Positions 41,301 to 52,700 of a DNA stretch of 64,000 bases are shown here, piece by piece. Within the stretch, counting starts at the first letter, position 1, and every line of letters begins with the position of its first letter. The notes beneath the pieces are model-generated. The model searched no databases and was not told the origin of the DNA. It saw nothing but the letters and a program-made list of their open reading frames with translations. The position numbers and the translations under genes were made by a program. This DNA comes from Xylocopa sonorina (taxonomy: Eukaryota > Arthropoda > Insecta > Hymenoptera > Apidae). The DNA lies in assembly GCF_050948175.1 (NCBI RefSeq), contig NW_027490133.1:496001-560000 (forward strand), in the 5' to 3' direction.

Positions 41301-41350
41301 CATTCATTTGAAGTGTATGCGAGGTATACAAGACCCTTCGCAATGAATAT
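32306..41350 (+). repeat. Divergent satellite monomers without clear HOR
   Basis: About 52 monomers in unbroken tandem but with many private substitutions and small indels. I found no variant series that repeats at long range. Local pairs exist: a dimer at 32640-33200 (offset 347), adjacent monomers near 35735 and 35908 sharing a 2-bp insertion, and a 47-bp duplication at 37066. Nothing here resembles a gene. Confidence 0.8.
37066..37159 (+). repeat. 47-bp tandem duplication inside a monomer
   Basis: AGGAAGTGTGG followed by TATTTACAATC and GCAGACGAGGTATT (37066-37112) is repeated with a few changes at 37113-37159. The 3' quarter of one monomer is therefore present twice and the unit is lengthened to about 220 bp. 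This is seen directly. It is not repeated elsewhere in the window. Confidence 0.85.
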
Positions 41351-41908
41351 TATATCTTATTATGAAACATATAAATGAGATGCGATATCGCGTTTTAAGA
41401 AGCATTAGAACACCATTGCTACGATACGTAGACATCTGCCGGCGCTATTTCTTAGCAAGGAAGTGCCGCCATTACATTCGTTTGAAGTAAATACGAGGTA
41501 TACATGACACTCCGCAGTGCATATTATAACTTATCATGAAACATAGAAATGACATGCGGTGTCCCGTTTTAAGAAGCATTAGAACCCTGTTGCTACGACA
41601 CGTAGACATCTGTAAACGCTATTTCCTAGCAAGGAAGTGTCCCATTTACATTCTTTTGAAGTGAATACGAGGCATATATGACACTTCGCAAAGTATATTA
41701 TATCTTGTCATGAAACGTAAGAATGAGATGCGATATCGCGTTTTAAGAAGCATTAGAACTCCATTGTTTCGATACGTAGACAGCTGGAAACGCGATTTCC
41801 CAGCAAGGAAGTGTCGCATTAACATTATTTTCATGTGAATACGAGGTATACATAACACTCCACAATGAATGTTATAGCTTATCATGAAACATAGAAATGA
41901 GATGCGGT
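41351..41908 (+). repeat. Subfamily A monomers left of the LTR
   Basis: Variants match 3050-3760: CCGGCGC with CCGCCATTACATTCG, CTGTTGCTACGACACG, GTCCCATTTACATTC, and CATTATTTTCATGTGAATAC. The last monomer is cut at GAGATGCGGT by the LTR. Confidence 0.82.
41905..41908 (+). repeat. Target-site duplication CGGT, left
   Basis: The CGGT immediately before the element is repeated immediately after it (43421-43424). It occurs once at the empty paralogous site 3756-3759. A 4-bp duplication is common for Ty3/Gypsy-type integrases. Confidence 0.85.
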
Positions 41909-41910
41909 TG

Positions 41911-41918
41911 TGACGTCA
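41911..41918 (+). promoter_or_regulatory. CRE-like palindrome TGACGTCA at LTR edge
   Basis: A perfect 8-bp match to the cAMP-response-element consensus bound by ATF/CREB-type bZIP factors, two bases inside the LTR start. It overlaps the terminal inverted repeat, so it could simply be part of the integrase recognition end. Function is not shown. Confidence 0.4.
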
Positions 41919-41931
41919 GGCGTAGCGCCTG
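41917..41931. other. Short perfect inverted repeat in LTR
   Basis: CAGGCG-TAG-CGCCTG is a 6-bp GC-rich stem with a 3-base spacer next to the LTR end. It could be a protein-binding dyad or a hairpin, or chance. No U-tract follows it and it is not a bacterial terminator. Confidence 0.5.
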
Positions 41932-42544
41932 CCACCCATTACATACGTCAGCATCCTCGTAACCTCCAGCATCGACCTCTGGACACAGGCAACCTGCAAT
42001 ACTCGCCTGAAGTATCGGCAACCAGCAGAGTTCGCGCGCGCACGACCGCACGCACTCAGTCGTACCTGCAAGGACCGCTGTCTCGCTCGCACCTACGAGC
42101 AACCCTATCGCCCTATTATCAGGAATTCCGCCCAACAGAGAGAAGAAGCCGCAGTCCGTCGCCGCAATGGGGACTTTTCCAGTTCAGGGAATCTACGTTG
42201 CCTGAACCTACGTACTATTTTTAGAATAAGCCTATAATACTCATAGATATAAGTACTCGACACGAATTGTAACACACCACAACACACATGTAATTCTAAG
42301 TCCTTATTCTTAAGATTAGACGCTAAGATGCGCCTAGGCAATCGGCACGAGCCGCTAGCCCCACCACGAGCCGCGTGTCCCCACTCGCTGGACCGCGCGC
42401 TCCCTACCACGAGCGCCTGCGACCGTAGCGCCTCGTGAACCGAGGAGGTCCCAGACACGCCTCGAGGTAGACATTCGAGTCCTCGGGCTTCTAGAATTAA
42501 CATCGATCTTCCATCTCAAGCCGCCTCAATGTGGGGTCTAGGCT

Positions 42545-42760
42545 ACGCGTTGCTATTTCCATTTTACTAGTTCTAACTTAGAATAATTTCACTTTTGTAC
42601 ACTTTAACTTAGAATATATTTTACTTTAGTTACTAAATCCAATCTACAAGTTCTTTTACCAGTTCTACTAGTTCCTATTCCAATAATTACTAAATCTAAA
42701 CATAATATACTAGTTCTTACGTTAAAACATTATTCTTAAACTACGAATTCTACGACGTGT
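42545..42760. other. AT-rich internal LTR segment with short degenerate repeats
   Basis: AACTTAGAATA occurs at 42575-42585 and 42606-42616, 31 bp apart. AGTTCT-like words recur several times between 42568 and 42720 (CTAGTTCT, CCAGTTCT, CAAGTTCT). This looks like slippage-derived or regulatory repetition within the U3-like region. No gene is seen. Confidence 0.5.
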
Positions 42761-43357
42761 TCCTTCCAACAACTGGGTTGCGTTTGTTCACCTTGAAGGA
42801 GTATAGAACTCAGCTTTGCGACGTTGCGATAGAGCGGACCGCCGCTTATCCTTCTGAACATTGCCTGAAAGTACAGAAAAACTGGGTGAATGAAAGGTGG
42901 ATCCGGTTCGCGAAGAACACGACGCGCGGGTCGTAAGAATTTTATACGTTCACTTGTTCGTGAATACCTGGGAGATACACCCCGAGTCCTCGTACCGCAG
43001 CAACCTGTCGTCATCGTTCCGGTTCAGTCACAGTTCTCCGAAACGCCGATCAACGCCGATTCGCCTGCCTCTGCAGCCAACGTCTCTGCAATATCCACAG
43101 TCTCCGCTGAATCTACTCCGCATCCAGACCGCTATTTCCCGTTTTGCTGGAAGTTAATCAAAGTCACCGTCAACATCAACCGACCGATCGCTGCATCGAT
43201 ACCTACCAACGACCCCCGACGCACATTCTACCTGCGTATCGAGACTGAAGCCAGCGAAAGGGAAGGCTTTTCCATCATATCGCGAGTGTTTTTACCGCGT
43301 CGCGTAAGCCAAAAATATCGGACCCGGTCGTAACGCGTTCCCGCGGACCGAAAACCG

Positions 43358-43365
43358 TATAAATA
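43358..43365 (+). promoter_or_regulatory. Candidate TATA box of the LTR
   Basis: TATAAATA lies in otherwise GC-rich sequence, 55 bp before the LTR's 3' end. If it is real, transcription would start about 25-30 bp downstream, inside the LTR, supporting plus orientation. It is based on the motif alone, and the very short remaining R-U5 is a weakness. Confidence 0.4.
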
Positions 43366-43420
43366 GGCTCGTGTCGTGAAGCCTCCGGATAAACGAAAAA
43401 CTCTTTCGCCGGACGTGACA

Positions 43421-43424
43421 CGGT
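43421..43424 (+). repeat. Target-site duplication CGGT, right
   Basis: Right copy of the 4-bp duplication. The satellite monomer then resumes with ATCGCGTTTTAAG, exactly in register with the break at 41908. Confidence 0.85.
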
Positions 43425-45082
43425 ATCGCGTTTTAAGAAGCATTAGAACTCTATTGCTTCGATACGGAGAAATCTGCAAACGCTAATTCCTGGCAAGGAA
43501 GTGACGCATTTACATTCTTTTGAAGAGAATACGAGGGACACATGTAACTTCGCAATGAATATTATATCTTATCATGAAACAGAAATGAGATGCGATATCG
43601 CGTTTTGCGAAGCATTAGAACTCTATTGCTACTGTACGGAGACTTCTGCAAACGCTATTTCCTAGCAAGGAAGTGTCGCATTTACATTCTCTTGAAGTGA
43701 ATAGGAGGTATACATGACACTTCACAATGAATATTATATCTTATCATGAAACATAGAAATGAGATGCTATCTCGCGTTTTAAGAAGAATTAGAACTCTAT
43801 TGTTTCGATACGTAGACATCTGCAAACGCTATTTCCTAGCAACGAAGTGTCGCATTTACATTCATTTGAAGTTTATGCTAGGTATAAGTGTCACTTCGCA
43901 ATAAATATTATATCTCATCATGAAACATAGACGTGAGGCGCGATATCGCGTTTTAAGAAGCACTAGATCTCTATGGCTACGATACGTAGACATCTGCGAG
44001 CGCTATTTCCTAGCAAGGAAGTGTCGCATTTACATTCATTTGAAGTGTATGCGAGGTATACAAGACACTTCGCAATGAATATTATATCTTATCGTGAAAC
44101 ATAGAAATGAGATGCCATATCGCGATTTAAGAGGCATTAGGACTCTATTGCTTCGATACGTAGACATCTGCAAGCGCTATTTCCTAGCAAGGAAGTGTCG
44201 CATTTACATTGTTTTGAAGTGAATACGAGGTATACATGACACTTCGCAATGAATATTGTATCTTATCATGAAACATACAAATGAGATGCGATATCGCGTT
44301 TTAAAAAGCATTAGTACTCTAATGCATCGATACGGAGAAATCTGCCATCGCTATTTCCTAGCAAGGAAGTGTCGCATTTACATTCATTTGAAGTGTATGC
44401 GAGGTATACAAGACACTTCGCAATGAATATTATATCTTATCATGAAACATAGAAGTAAGATGCGACATTTCGTTTTAAGAAGCATTAGAACTCCATTGTT
44501 TCGATACGCAGACATCTGGAAACGCGATTTCCCAGCAAGGAAGTGTAGCATTAACATTCTTTTCATGTGAATACGAGGTATACATAACACTCCACAATGA
44601 ATGTTATAGCTTATCATGAAACATAGAAATGAGATGCGGTATCCCGTTTTAAGAAGCATTAGAACTCTATTGCTACGATACGTAGATAACTGCAAACGGA
44701 TATTTCCTCGCAAAGAAGTGCCGGTCATTTACATTCTTTTTATGTGAGTACGAGGTATACAGGAGACTTCGCAATAAATATTATATATTATCATGAAGCA
44801 TAGAAATGAGATGCGATATTGAGTTTTAAGGAGCGTTAGATCCCCATTCCTTCGATACGGAGACATCTGCAATCGCTATTTCCTAGCAAGGAAGTGTCGC
44901 ATTTACATTGTTTTGAAGTGAATACGAGGTGTCCATGACACTTCGCAATTAATATTATATCTTATCATGAAACATAGAAATGACATGCGGTGTCCCGTTT
45001 TAAGAAGCATTAGAACTCTATTGTTTCGATACGTAGACATCTGCAAACGCTATTTCCTAGCAACGAAGTGTCGCATTTACAT

Positions 45083-46154
45083 TCATTTGAAGTTTATGCT
45101 AGGTATAAGTGTCACTTCGCAATAAATATTATATCTTATCATGAAACATAGACGTGAGGCGCGATATCGCGTTTTAAGAAGCACTAGATCTCTATTGCTA
45201 CGATACGTAGACATCTGCGAACGCTATTTCCTAGCAAGGATGTGTCGCATTTACATCCTTTTGAAGTGAATACGAGGTATACATAACACTCCACAATGAA
45301 TGTTATAGCTTATCATGAAACATTGAAATATTATATCTTAGCATGAAACATAGAAATGAGATGCGATATCTCGTTTTAAGAAGCATTAGATCTCTCTTGC
45401 TTCGAAACGTAGACATCTGCCATCGCTATTTCCTAGCACGGAAGTGTCGCATTTACTTTCAGTTGAAGTGTATGCGAGGTATACATGACAATTCGCATTG
45501 AATATTATATCTTATTATGAAACATAGAAATGAGATACGATTTCGCGTTTTAAGAAGCATTAGAACACCATTGCTACGATACGTAGACATCTGCCGGCGC
45601 TATTTCTTAGCAAGGAAGTGCCGCCATTACATTCGTTTGAAGTAAATACGAGGTATACATGACACTCCGCAGTGAATATTATAACTTATCATAAAACGTA
45701 GAAATGAGATGCGATATCTCGTTTTAAGAAGCATCAGAACCCTGTTGCTACGACACGTAGACATCCGTCAACGCTATTTCCTAGCAAGGAAGTGTCCCAT
45801 TTACATTCTTTTCAAGTGAATACGAGGTATATATGACACTTCGCAAAGTATATTATATCTTGTCATGAGACATAAGAATGGGATGCGATATCGCATTTTA
45901 ATAAGCATTAGTACTCTAATGCTTCGATACGGAGAAATCTGCCATCGCTATTTCCTAGCAAGGAAGTGTCGCATTTACATTCTTTTGAAGTGAATATGAG
46001 GTGCACATGACACTTCGCAATGAATATTATATCTTATCATGAAACATAGAAGTAAGATGCGACATTTCGTTTTAAGAAGCATTAGAACTCCATTGTTTCG
46101 ATACGTAGACATCTGGAAACGCGATTTCCCAGCAAGGAAGTGTCGCATTAACAT
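45083..46154 (+). repeat. 1,072-bp HOR unit of subfamily A, distant copy
   Basis: It corresponds to 1533-2604 at offset 43550, with the 28-bp insertion at 45324-45351. The monomer order is the same as in the left block. Confidence 0.8.
45324..45351 (+). repeat. 28-bp intra-monomer duplication, third occurrence
   Basis: The same insertion with the same breakpoints as at 1774-1801. It marks common ancestry of the left and right A blocks. Confidence 0.85.
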
Positions 46155-46720
46155 TCATTAGAAGTTTATGCTAGGTATAAGTGTCACTTCGCAATAAATA
46201 TTATATCTTATCATGAAACATAGACGTGAAGCGCGATATCGCGTTTTAAGAAGCACTAGATCTATATTGCTACGATACGTAGACATCTGCGAACGCTATT
46301 TCCTGGCAAGGAAGTGTCGCATTTATATCCTTTTGAAGTGAATACGAGGTATACGTAACACTCCACAATGAATGTTACAGCTTGTCATGAAACATTGAAA
46401 TATTATATCTTAGCATGAAACATAGAAATGAGATGCGATATCTCGTTTTAAGAAGCATTAGATCTCTCTTGCTTCGAAACGTAGACATCTGCCGTCGCTA
46501 TTTCCTAGCACGGAAATGTCGCATTTACTTTCAGTTGAAGTGTATGCGAGGTATACATGACAATTCGCAATGAATATTATATCTTATTATGAAACATAGA
46601 AACGAGATGCGATATCGCGTTTTAAGAAGCATTAGTACTCTAATGCTTCGATACGGAGAAATCTGCCATCGCTATTTCCTAGCAAGGAAGTGTCGCATTT
46701 ACATTCTTTTGAAGTGAATA
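46155..46720 (+). repeat. 1,072-bp HOR unit, second distant copy, shortened
   Basis: It starts like 2605 (offset 43550) and carries the 28-bp insertion at 46396-46423. After about 46600 it skips directly to the TAGTACTCTAATGC, CGGAGAAATCTGCC monomer, so at least two monomers of the unit are missing. An internal deletion is inferred. Confidence 0.7.
46396..46423 (+). repeat. 28-bp intra-monomer duplication, fourth occurrence
   Basis: It lies 1072 bp after the third occurrence, the same spacing as the left-hand pair. Confidence 0.85.
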
Positions 46721-49700
46721 CGAGGTATACGTGACACTTCGCAATGAATATTATATCTTATCGTAAAACATAGAAATGTGATGCGATATCTCGTTTTAAG
46801 AAGCATTAGAACTCTGTTGCTTCGATACGAAGACATCTGCCATCCCTATATCCTAGCAAGGAAGTGTCGCATTTACAATCATTTGAAGTGAATGCGAGGT
46901 ATACATAACACTGCACAATGAATATTATATCTTATCATGATACATAGAAATGAGATGCGATATTGCGATTTCAGAAGCATTAGAATCCTATTGCTCGATA
47001 CGTAGACATCTGCAAACGCTACTTGTTAGCATGGAAGTGTCGCACTTACATTTTTTTGAGAGGAATACGAGGTATACATGACACTTGGCAATGAATATTA
47101 TATCTTCTCATGAAACATAGAAATGTGGTGCGATACGGCGCTTTAAGAAGCATTAGCACACTATTGCCTCGATTCGTAGACATCTGCAAACGCTAGTTCC
47201 TAGGAGGGAAGTGTCGCATTTACATTCATTTGAAGTGTAGACGAGATATACATAGCACTGCACAATGAATATTATATCTTATCATGAAACGTAGAAGTGA
47301 CTTGCTATATCGCGATTTAAGAAGCATTAGAAATGTATTGCTTCAATACGTAGACATCTGCAAACGCTACTTCCTAGCAAGGAAGAGTCGCGTTTACATT
47401 CATTTGAAGTGTATGCGAGGTATACAGGACATTTCGCAATGAATATTATATCTTATCATGAAACATAGAAATGAGATGCGATATCGCGTTTTGAGAAGCA
47501 CTAGAAATCCAATGCTACGATACGCAGACATCTGCAAACGCTATTTCCTAGCAAGGATGTGTCGCATTTACATTATTTTGAAGTGAATACGAGGTATACG
47601 TGACACTTCGCAATGAATATTATATCTTATCGTAAAACATAGAAATGTGATGCGATATCTCGTTTTAAGAAGCATTAGAACTCTGTTGCTTCGATACGTA
47701 GACATCTGCCATCGCTATATCCTAGCAAGGAAGTGTCGCATTTACAATCATTTGAAGTGAATGCGAGTTATACATAACACTGCACAATGAATATTATATC
47801 CAATCATGATACATAGAAATGAGATGCGATATCGCGTTTTATGCAGCATTAGAACTCTATTGCTACGATACGTAGATATCTGCAGACGCTATTTCCTAGC
47901 AAGGAAGTGTCGCATTTACATTCCTTTGAAGTGAATAGGAGGTATACATAACACTCCACAATGAATATTACAAATTATCATGAAACATAGAAATGGGATG
48001 CGATATCGCGTTTTGAGAAGCACTAGAACTCCATTGCTTCTTACGTAGACAATTGCAAACGCTACTTCCTAGCAAGGAAGTGTCGCATTTACATTCATTT
48101 AAAGTGTATACGAGGTATACATAACACTGCACGATGTATATTATATCTTATCTTGAAACATAGTAACGAGATGCGATATCGCGTCCTAAGAGGAATTAGA
48201 ACTCTAATGCTACGATACGTAGACATCTGCAGACGCTACTTCCTAGCAAGGAAGTGTCGCATTTACATTCTTTTGAAGTGTAGACGAGATATACATAACA
48301 CTGCACAATAAATATTATATCTTATCATGAAACATAGAAATGAGATGCGATATCGCGATTTTAGAAGCATTTGAAGTCTATTGCTTCGATACGTAGACAT
48401 CTGCAAACGCTATTTCCTAGCAAGGAAGTGTCGCAATTACATTCTTTTGAAGTGAATAAGTGGCATACGTGACACTTCGCAATGAATATTATATCTTATC
48501 ACGAAACATAGAGATGAGATGCGATATCGCTTTTTAAGACGCGTTAGAACGCTACTGCTACGATACGTAGACATCTGCAAACGCTATTTCCTAGAAAGGA
48601 AGCGTCGCATTCATATTCTTTTGAAGTGAATACGAGGTATACATAACACTCCACATCGAATATTATATCTTATCATGAAACATAGAAATGAGATGCGATA
48701 TGTCTATTTAAGAAGCATTAGAACTCTATTGCTTCGATACGTAGACATCTGCAAACGTAACCTCCCAGCAAGGAAGTGTCGCATTTACATTCTCTTGAAT
48801 GTAATACGAGGTATACATGACACTTCGTAATGAATATTATATCTTATCATGAAACATAGAAATGCGATTCGATATTGCGATTTAAGAAGCAGTAGATCTC
48901 TATTGCTTCGATACGTAGACATCTGCCAACGCTATTTCCTAGCAAGGAAGTGTCGCATTTACATTCATTTGAAGTGTATGCGAGGTATACAAGACACTTC
49001 GCAATGAATATTATATCTTATCATGAAACGTAGGAATGAGATGCGTTATCGCGTTCTGAGTAGCATTAGATCTCTAATGCTACGATACGTAGACATCTGC
49101 AGACGCTATTTCCTAGCAAGGAAGTGTCGCATTTACATTTTTTTGAAGTGTACACGAGATATACATATCACTGCACAATGAATATTATATCTTATCATGA
49201 AACATAGAAATGAGAAGCGATATCGCGATTTAAGAAGCATTAGAACTCTAATGCTACGATACGTAGACGTCTGCAAACGCTATTTCCTAGCAAGGAAGTG
49301 TTGCATTTACATTCTTTTGAAGCGAATACGAGGTATACATAACACTCCACAATGAATATTATATCTTATCATGAAACGTAGGAATGAGATGCGTTATCGC
49401 GTTCTGAGTAGCATTAGATCTCTAATGCTACGATACGTAGACATCTGCAGACGCTATTTCCTAGCAAGGAAGTGTCGCATTTACATTTTTTTGAAGTGTA
49501 CACGAGATATACATATCACTGCACAATGAATATTATATCTTACCATGAAACATAGAAATGAGAAGCGATATCGCGATTTAAGAAGCATTAGAACTCTAAT
49601 GCTACGATACGTAGACATCTGCAGACGCTATTTCCAAGCAAGGGAGCGTCGCATTTACATTCACTTGAAGTGTATGCAAGGTATACATGACACTTCGAAA

Positions 49701-52700
49701 TGATTATTATATATTATCATGAAACATAGAAAGGAGATGCGATATCGCGTTTTGAGAAGCATTAGAACACAATGGCTACGATACGTAGACATCTGCAAAC
49801 GCTATTTCCTAGCAAGGAAGTGTAGCATTTACAGTGTTTTGAAGTGAATACTAGGTATACATGACACTTCGCAATGAATATTGTATCTTATCATGAAACA
49901 TAGAAATGAGGTGCGATATCGCGTTTTAAGAAGAATTAGAACTCTATTGCTGCGATACATAGACATCTGCAAACGCTATTTCCTAGCAAGGAAGTGAAGC
50001 ATTATCATTCTTTTGAAGTGAATACGAGGTATACATAACACTGCGCAATAAATATTATATCTTATCATGAAACATAGAAATGAGATGCGATATCGCGATT
50101 TTAGAAGCATTAGAAATCCATTGCTCCGATACGTAGACATCTGCAAACGCTATTTCCTAGCAAGGAAGTGTCGCATTCACATTGTTTTGAAGTGAATACT
50201 AGGTATACATGACACTTCGCAATGAATATTGTATCTTATCATGAAACATAGAAATGAGGTGCGATATCGCGTTTTAAGAAGAATTAGAACTCTATTGCTG
50301 CGATACATAGACATCTGCAAACGCTATTTCCTAGCAAGGAAGTGAAGCATTATCATTCTTTTGAAGTGAATACGAGGTATACATAACACTGCGCAATAAA
50401 TATTATATCTTATCATGAAACATAGAAATGAGAAGCTATATCACGATTTAAGCAGCAATAGAATTCTATTGCTTCGATACCTAGACATCTGCAAACGCTA
50501 TTTCCTAGCAAGGGAGTGTCGCATTTACATTCATTTGAAGTGTCTGCGAGGTAGGCATGACACTTCGCAATGATTATTATATATTATCATGAAACATAGA
50601 AATGAGATGCGATATCGCGTTTTGAGAAGCATTAGAACTCTAATGCTACGATACGTAGACATCTGCAAACGCTATTTGCTAGCAAGGGAGTGTCGCATTT
50701 ACATTCTTTTGAAGTGAATACGAGGTTATGATAACACTCCACAATGAATATTATATCTTATCATGAAACATAGAAATGAGATGCGATATCGCGTTTTAAG
50801 AAGCATTAGCACTCTATTGCTACGATACGTAGACATCTGCAGCCGCTATTTCCTAGCAGGGAAGTGTCGCATTTACACTATTTTGAACTGAATACGAGGT
50901 ATACGTGACACTTCGTAATGCATATTATATCCTATCATGAAACATAGGGATGAGATGCGATATCCCGTTTCAAGAAGCATTAGAACTCTATTGCTTCGAT
51001 GCGTAGACATCTGGAAACGCTACTTCCTTGCAAAGAACTGTCGTATTTACATTGATTTGAAGTGTAGACGAGAAATACATAACACTTCGCAATGAATATT
51101 ACATCTTATCATGAAACATAGAAATGGGATGCGATATCGCGTCTTATGAGGCGTTAGAACTCTATTTCTACGATGCGTAGACATCTGCAAACGCTATTTC
51201 CTAGGAAGGAAGTGTCGCATTTACATTCATTTGAAGTGTATCCGATGTATATGTGATACTTCGCAATGAATAATATATCTTACCATGAAACATAGGAATG
51301 AGATGCGATATCTCGTTTTAAGAAGCATTAGGATTCTTTTGCTTCGATACGTAGACATCTGCAAACGCTATTTCCTAGAAAGGAAGTGTCGCATTTACAT
51401 TCATTTGAAGTGTATGCGAGGTATACATAACAATTCGCAATGAATATTATATGTTATCATGAAACATAGAAATGAGACGCGATATCTCTTTTTAAGGAGC
51501 ATTATAACACGCTTGCTACGATACGTAGACATCTGCAAACGCTATTTCCTAGGAAGGAAGTGCCGCATTTACATTCATTTGAAGTGAATAGGAGGAATAC
51601 GTGAAACTTCGCAATGAATATTATATCTTATCATGAAACATAGAAATGTGATGTGATATCGCATTTTAAGAAGCTTTAGAACTCTATTGCTACGATACGT
51701 AGACATCTGCAAACGCTATCTCCTAGCAAGGAAGTGTCGCATTTACATTCATTTGAAGTGTATGCGAGGTATACGTGACACTTCGCAATGAATAATATAT
51801 CTTACCATGAAACATAGGAATGAGATGCGATATCTCGTTTTAAGAAGCATTAGAACTCTATTGCTTCGATACGTAGACATCTGCAAACGCTATTTCCTAG
51901 CAAGGAAGTGTCGCATTTACATTCATTTGAAGTGAATACGAGGAATACATGAAACTTCGCAATGAATATTATATCTTATCATGAAACATAGAAATGTGAT
52001 GTGATAGCGCGTTCTAAGAAGCATTAGAACTCTATTGCTACGATGCCTAGACATCTGCAGACACTGCTTCCTAGCAAGGAAGTGTCGCATTTACATTCTT
52101 CTGAAGTGTATGCGAGGTATAAGTGATTCTTCGCAATGAATACTATATCTTATCATGAAACATAGAAACGAGATGTGACATCCCGTTTCAAGAAGCATTA
52201 GAACTCTATTGCTTCGATACGTAGACATCTGCAATCGCTATTTCCTAGCAAGGAAGTGTCGCATTTACATTCATATGAAGTGAATACGAGGAATACATGA
52301 AGCTTCGCAATGAATATTATATCTTATCATGAAACATAGAATTGTGATGTGATAGCGCGTTTTAAGAAGCATCAGAACTCTATTGCTACGATGCGTAGAC
52401 ATCTGCAGACGCTGTTTCCTAGCAAGGAAGTGTCGCATTTACATTCTTCTGAAGTGTATGCGAGGTATAAGTGATACTTCGCAATGAATACTATATCTTA
52501 TCATGAAACATAGAAATGAGATGCGATATCCCGTTTCAAGAAGCATTAGAACTCTATTGCTTCGATACGTAGACATCTGCCAACGCTATTTCCTAGCAAG
52601 GAAGTGTCGCATTTACATTCATTTGAAGTGTATGCGAGGTATACAAGACACTTCGCAATGAATATTATATCTTATCATGAAACGTAGAAATGAGATGCGT

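Larger units (their letters stand above)
1..41908 (+). repeat. Satellite array, ~174-bp monomer, left segment
   Basis: Head-to-tail tandem array. Each monomer can be phased from the AATGAATATT-like motif and then carries, in order, a TTATCATGAAACATAG block, GCGATATCGC, an AAGCATTAGAACTC block, CGATACGTAGACATCTGC, TTTCCTAGCAAGGAAGTG, CGCATTTACATTC and a GAGGTATACAT block. Counting base by base gives 174 bp for typical units. Rare variants of 171, 172, 173, 175, 176 and 202 bp come from small indels. All monomers lie in the same orientation. This is seen directly. A centromeric or pericentromeric location is an inference from size, homogeneity and HOR structure. I do not recognise the satellite family by name. 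Confidence 0.97.
41909..43420. mobile_element. Solo LTR (probable Ty3/Gypsy-like), 1,512 bp
   Basis: This is the only sequence in the window unrelated to the satellite. It begins TGTGACGTC and ends GACGTGACA. These ends form an imperfect terminal inverted repeat (8 of 9) with canonical TG and CA termini. It is flanked by CGGT on both sides. No second LTR copy, primer-binding site, polypurine tract or gag-pol-like reading frame is visible, so a solo LTR left by recombination is the best reading. The orientation is uncertain. A TATA-like box at 43358-43365 favours plus, but it lies only 55 bp from the end, leaving little room for R-U5. Composition is patchy: GC-rich near 42340-42430 and AT-rich near 42545-42760. 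Open frames inside (up to 147 codons at 42890-43333) show no domain I recognise. The superfamily is inferred from the 4-bp duplication only; a non-autonomous element is the alternative. Confidence 0.8.
43421..46720 (+). repeat. Satellite subfamily A block (right copy)
   Basis: It shares with 1-4597 the 172-bp GAAACAGAAATG monomer (43555, as at 1 and near 3890), the GGATATTTCCTCGC with GCCGGTC variant (44698, as at 1148), the GACGTGAGGCGCG variant and the 202-bp monomers. From about 44627 the two blocks run in parallel at an offset of 43550 bp. Confidence 0.82.

Noticed and set aside
41917..41931. Rho-independent terminator
   Set aside because: The stem is short and no T-tract follows. The context is eukaryotic.
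42890..43333. 147-codon open frame inside the LTR, and the overlapping frames at 41910-42224 and 42105-42503
   Set aside because: Overlapping frames occur on both strands in GC-richer sequence. No recognisable gag, protease, reverse transcriptase or integrase motif is present, and one frame starts at the LTR terminus itself. I treat them as chance frames.
41909..43420. Two-LTR element or MITE/TIR DNA transposon
   Set aside because: No direct repeat of the ends inside the insert was found. The inverted repeat is only about 9 bp and the TG...CA ends with 4-bp duplication fit an LTR better. A DNA transposon with a 4-bp target is not fully excluded.
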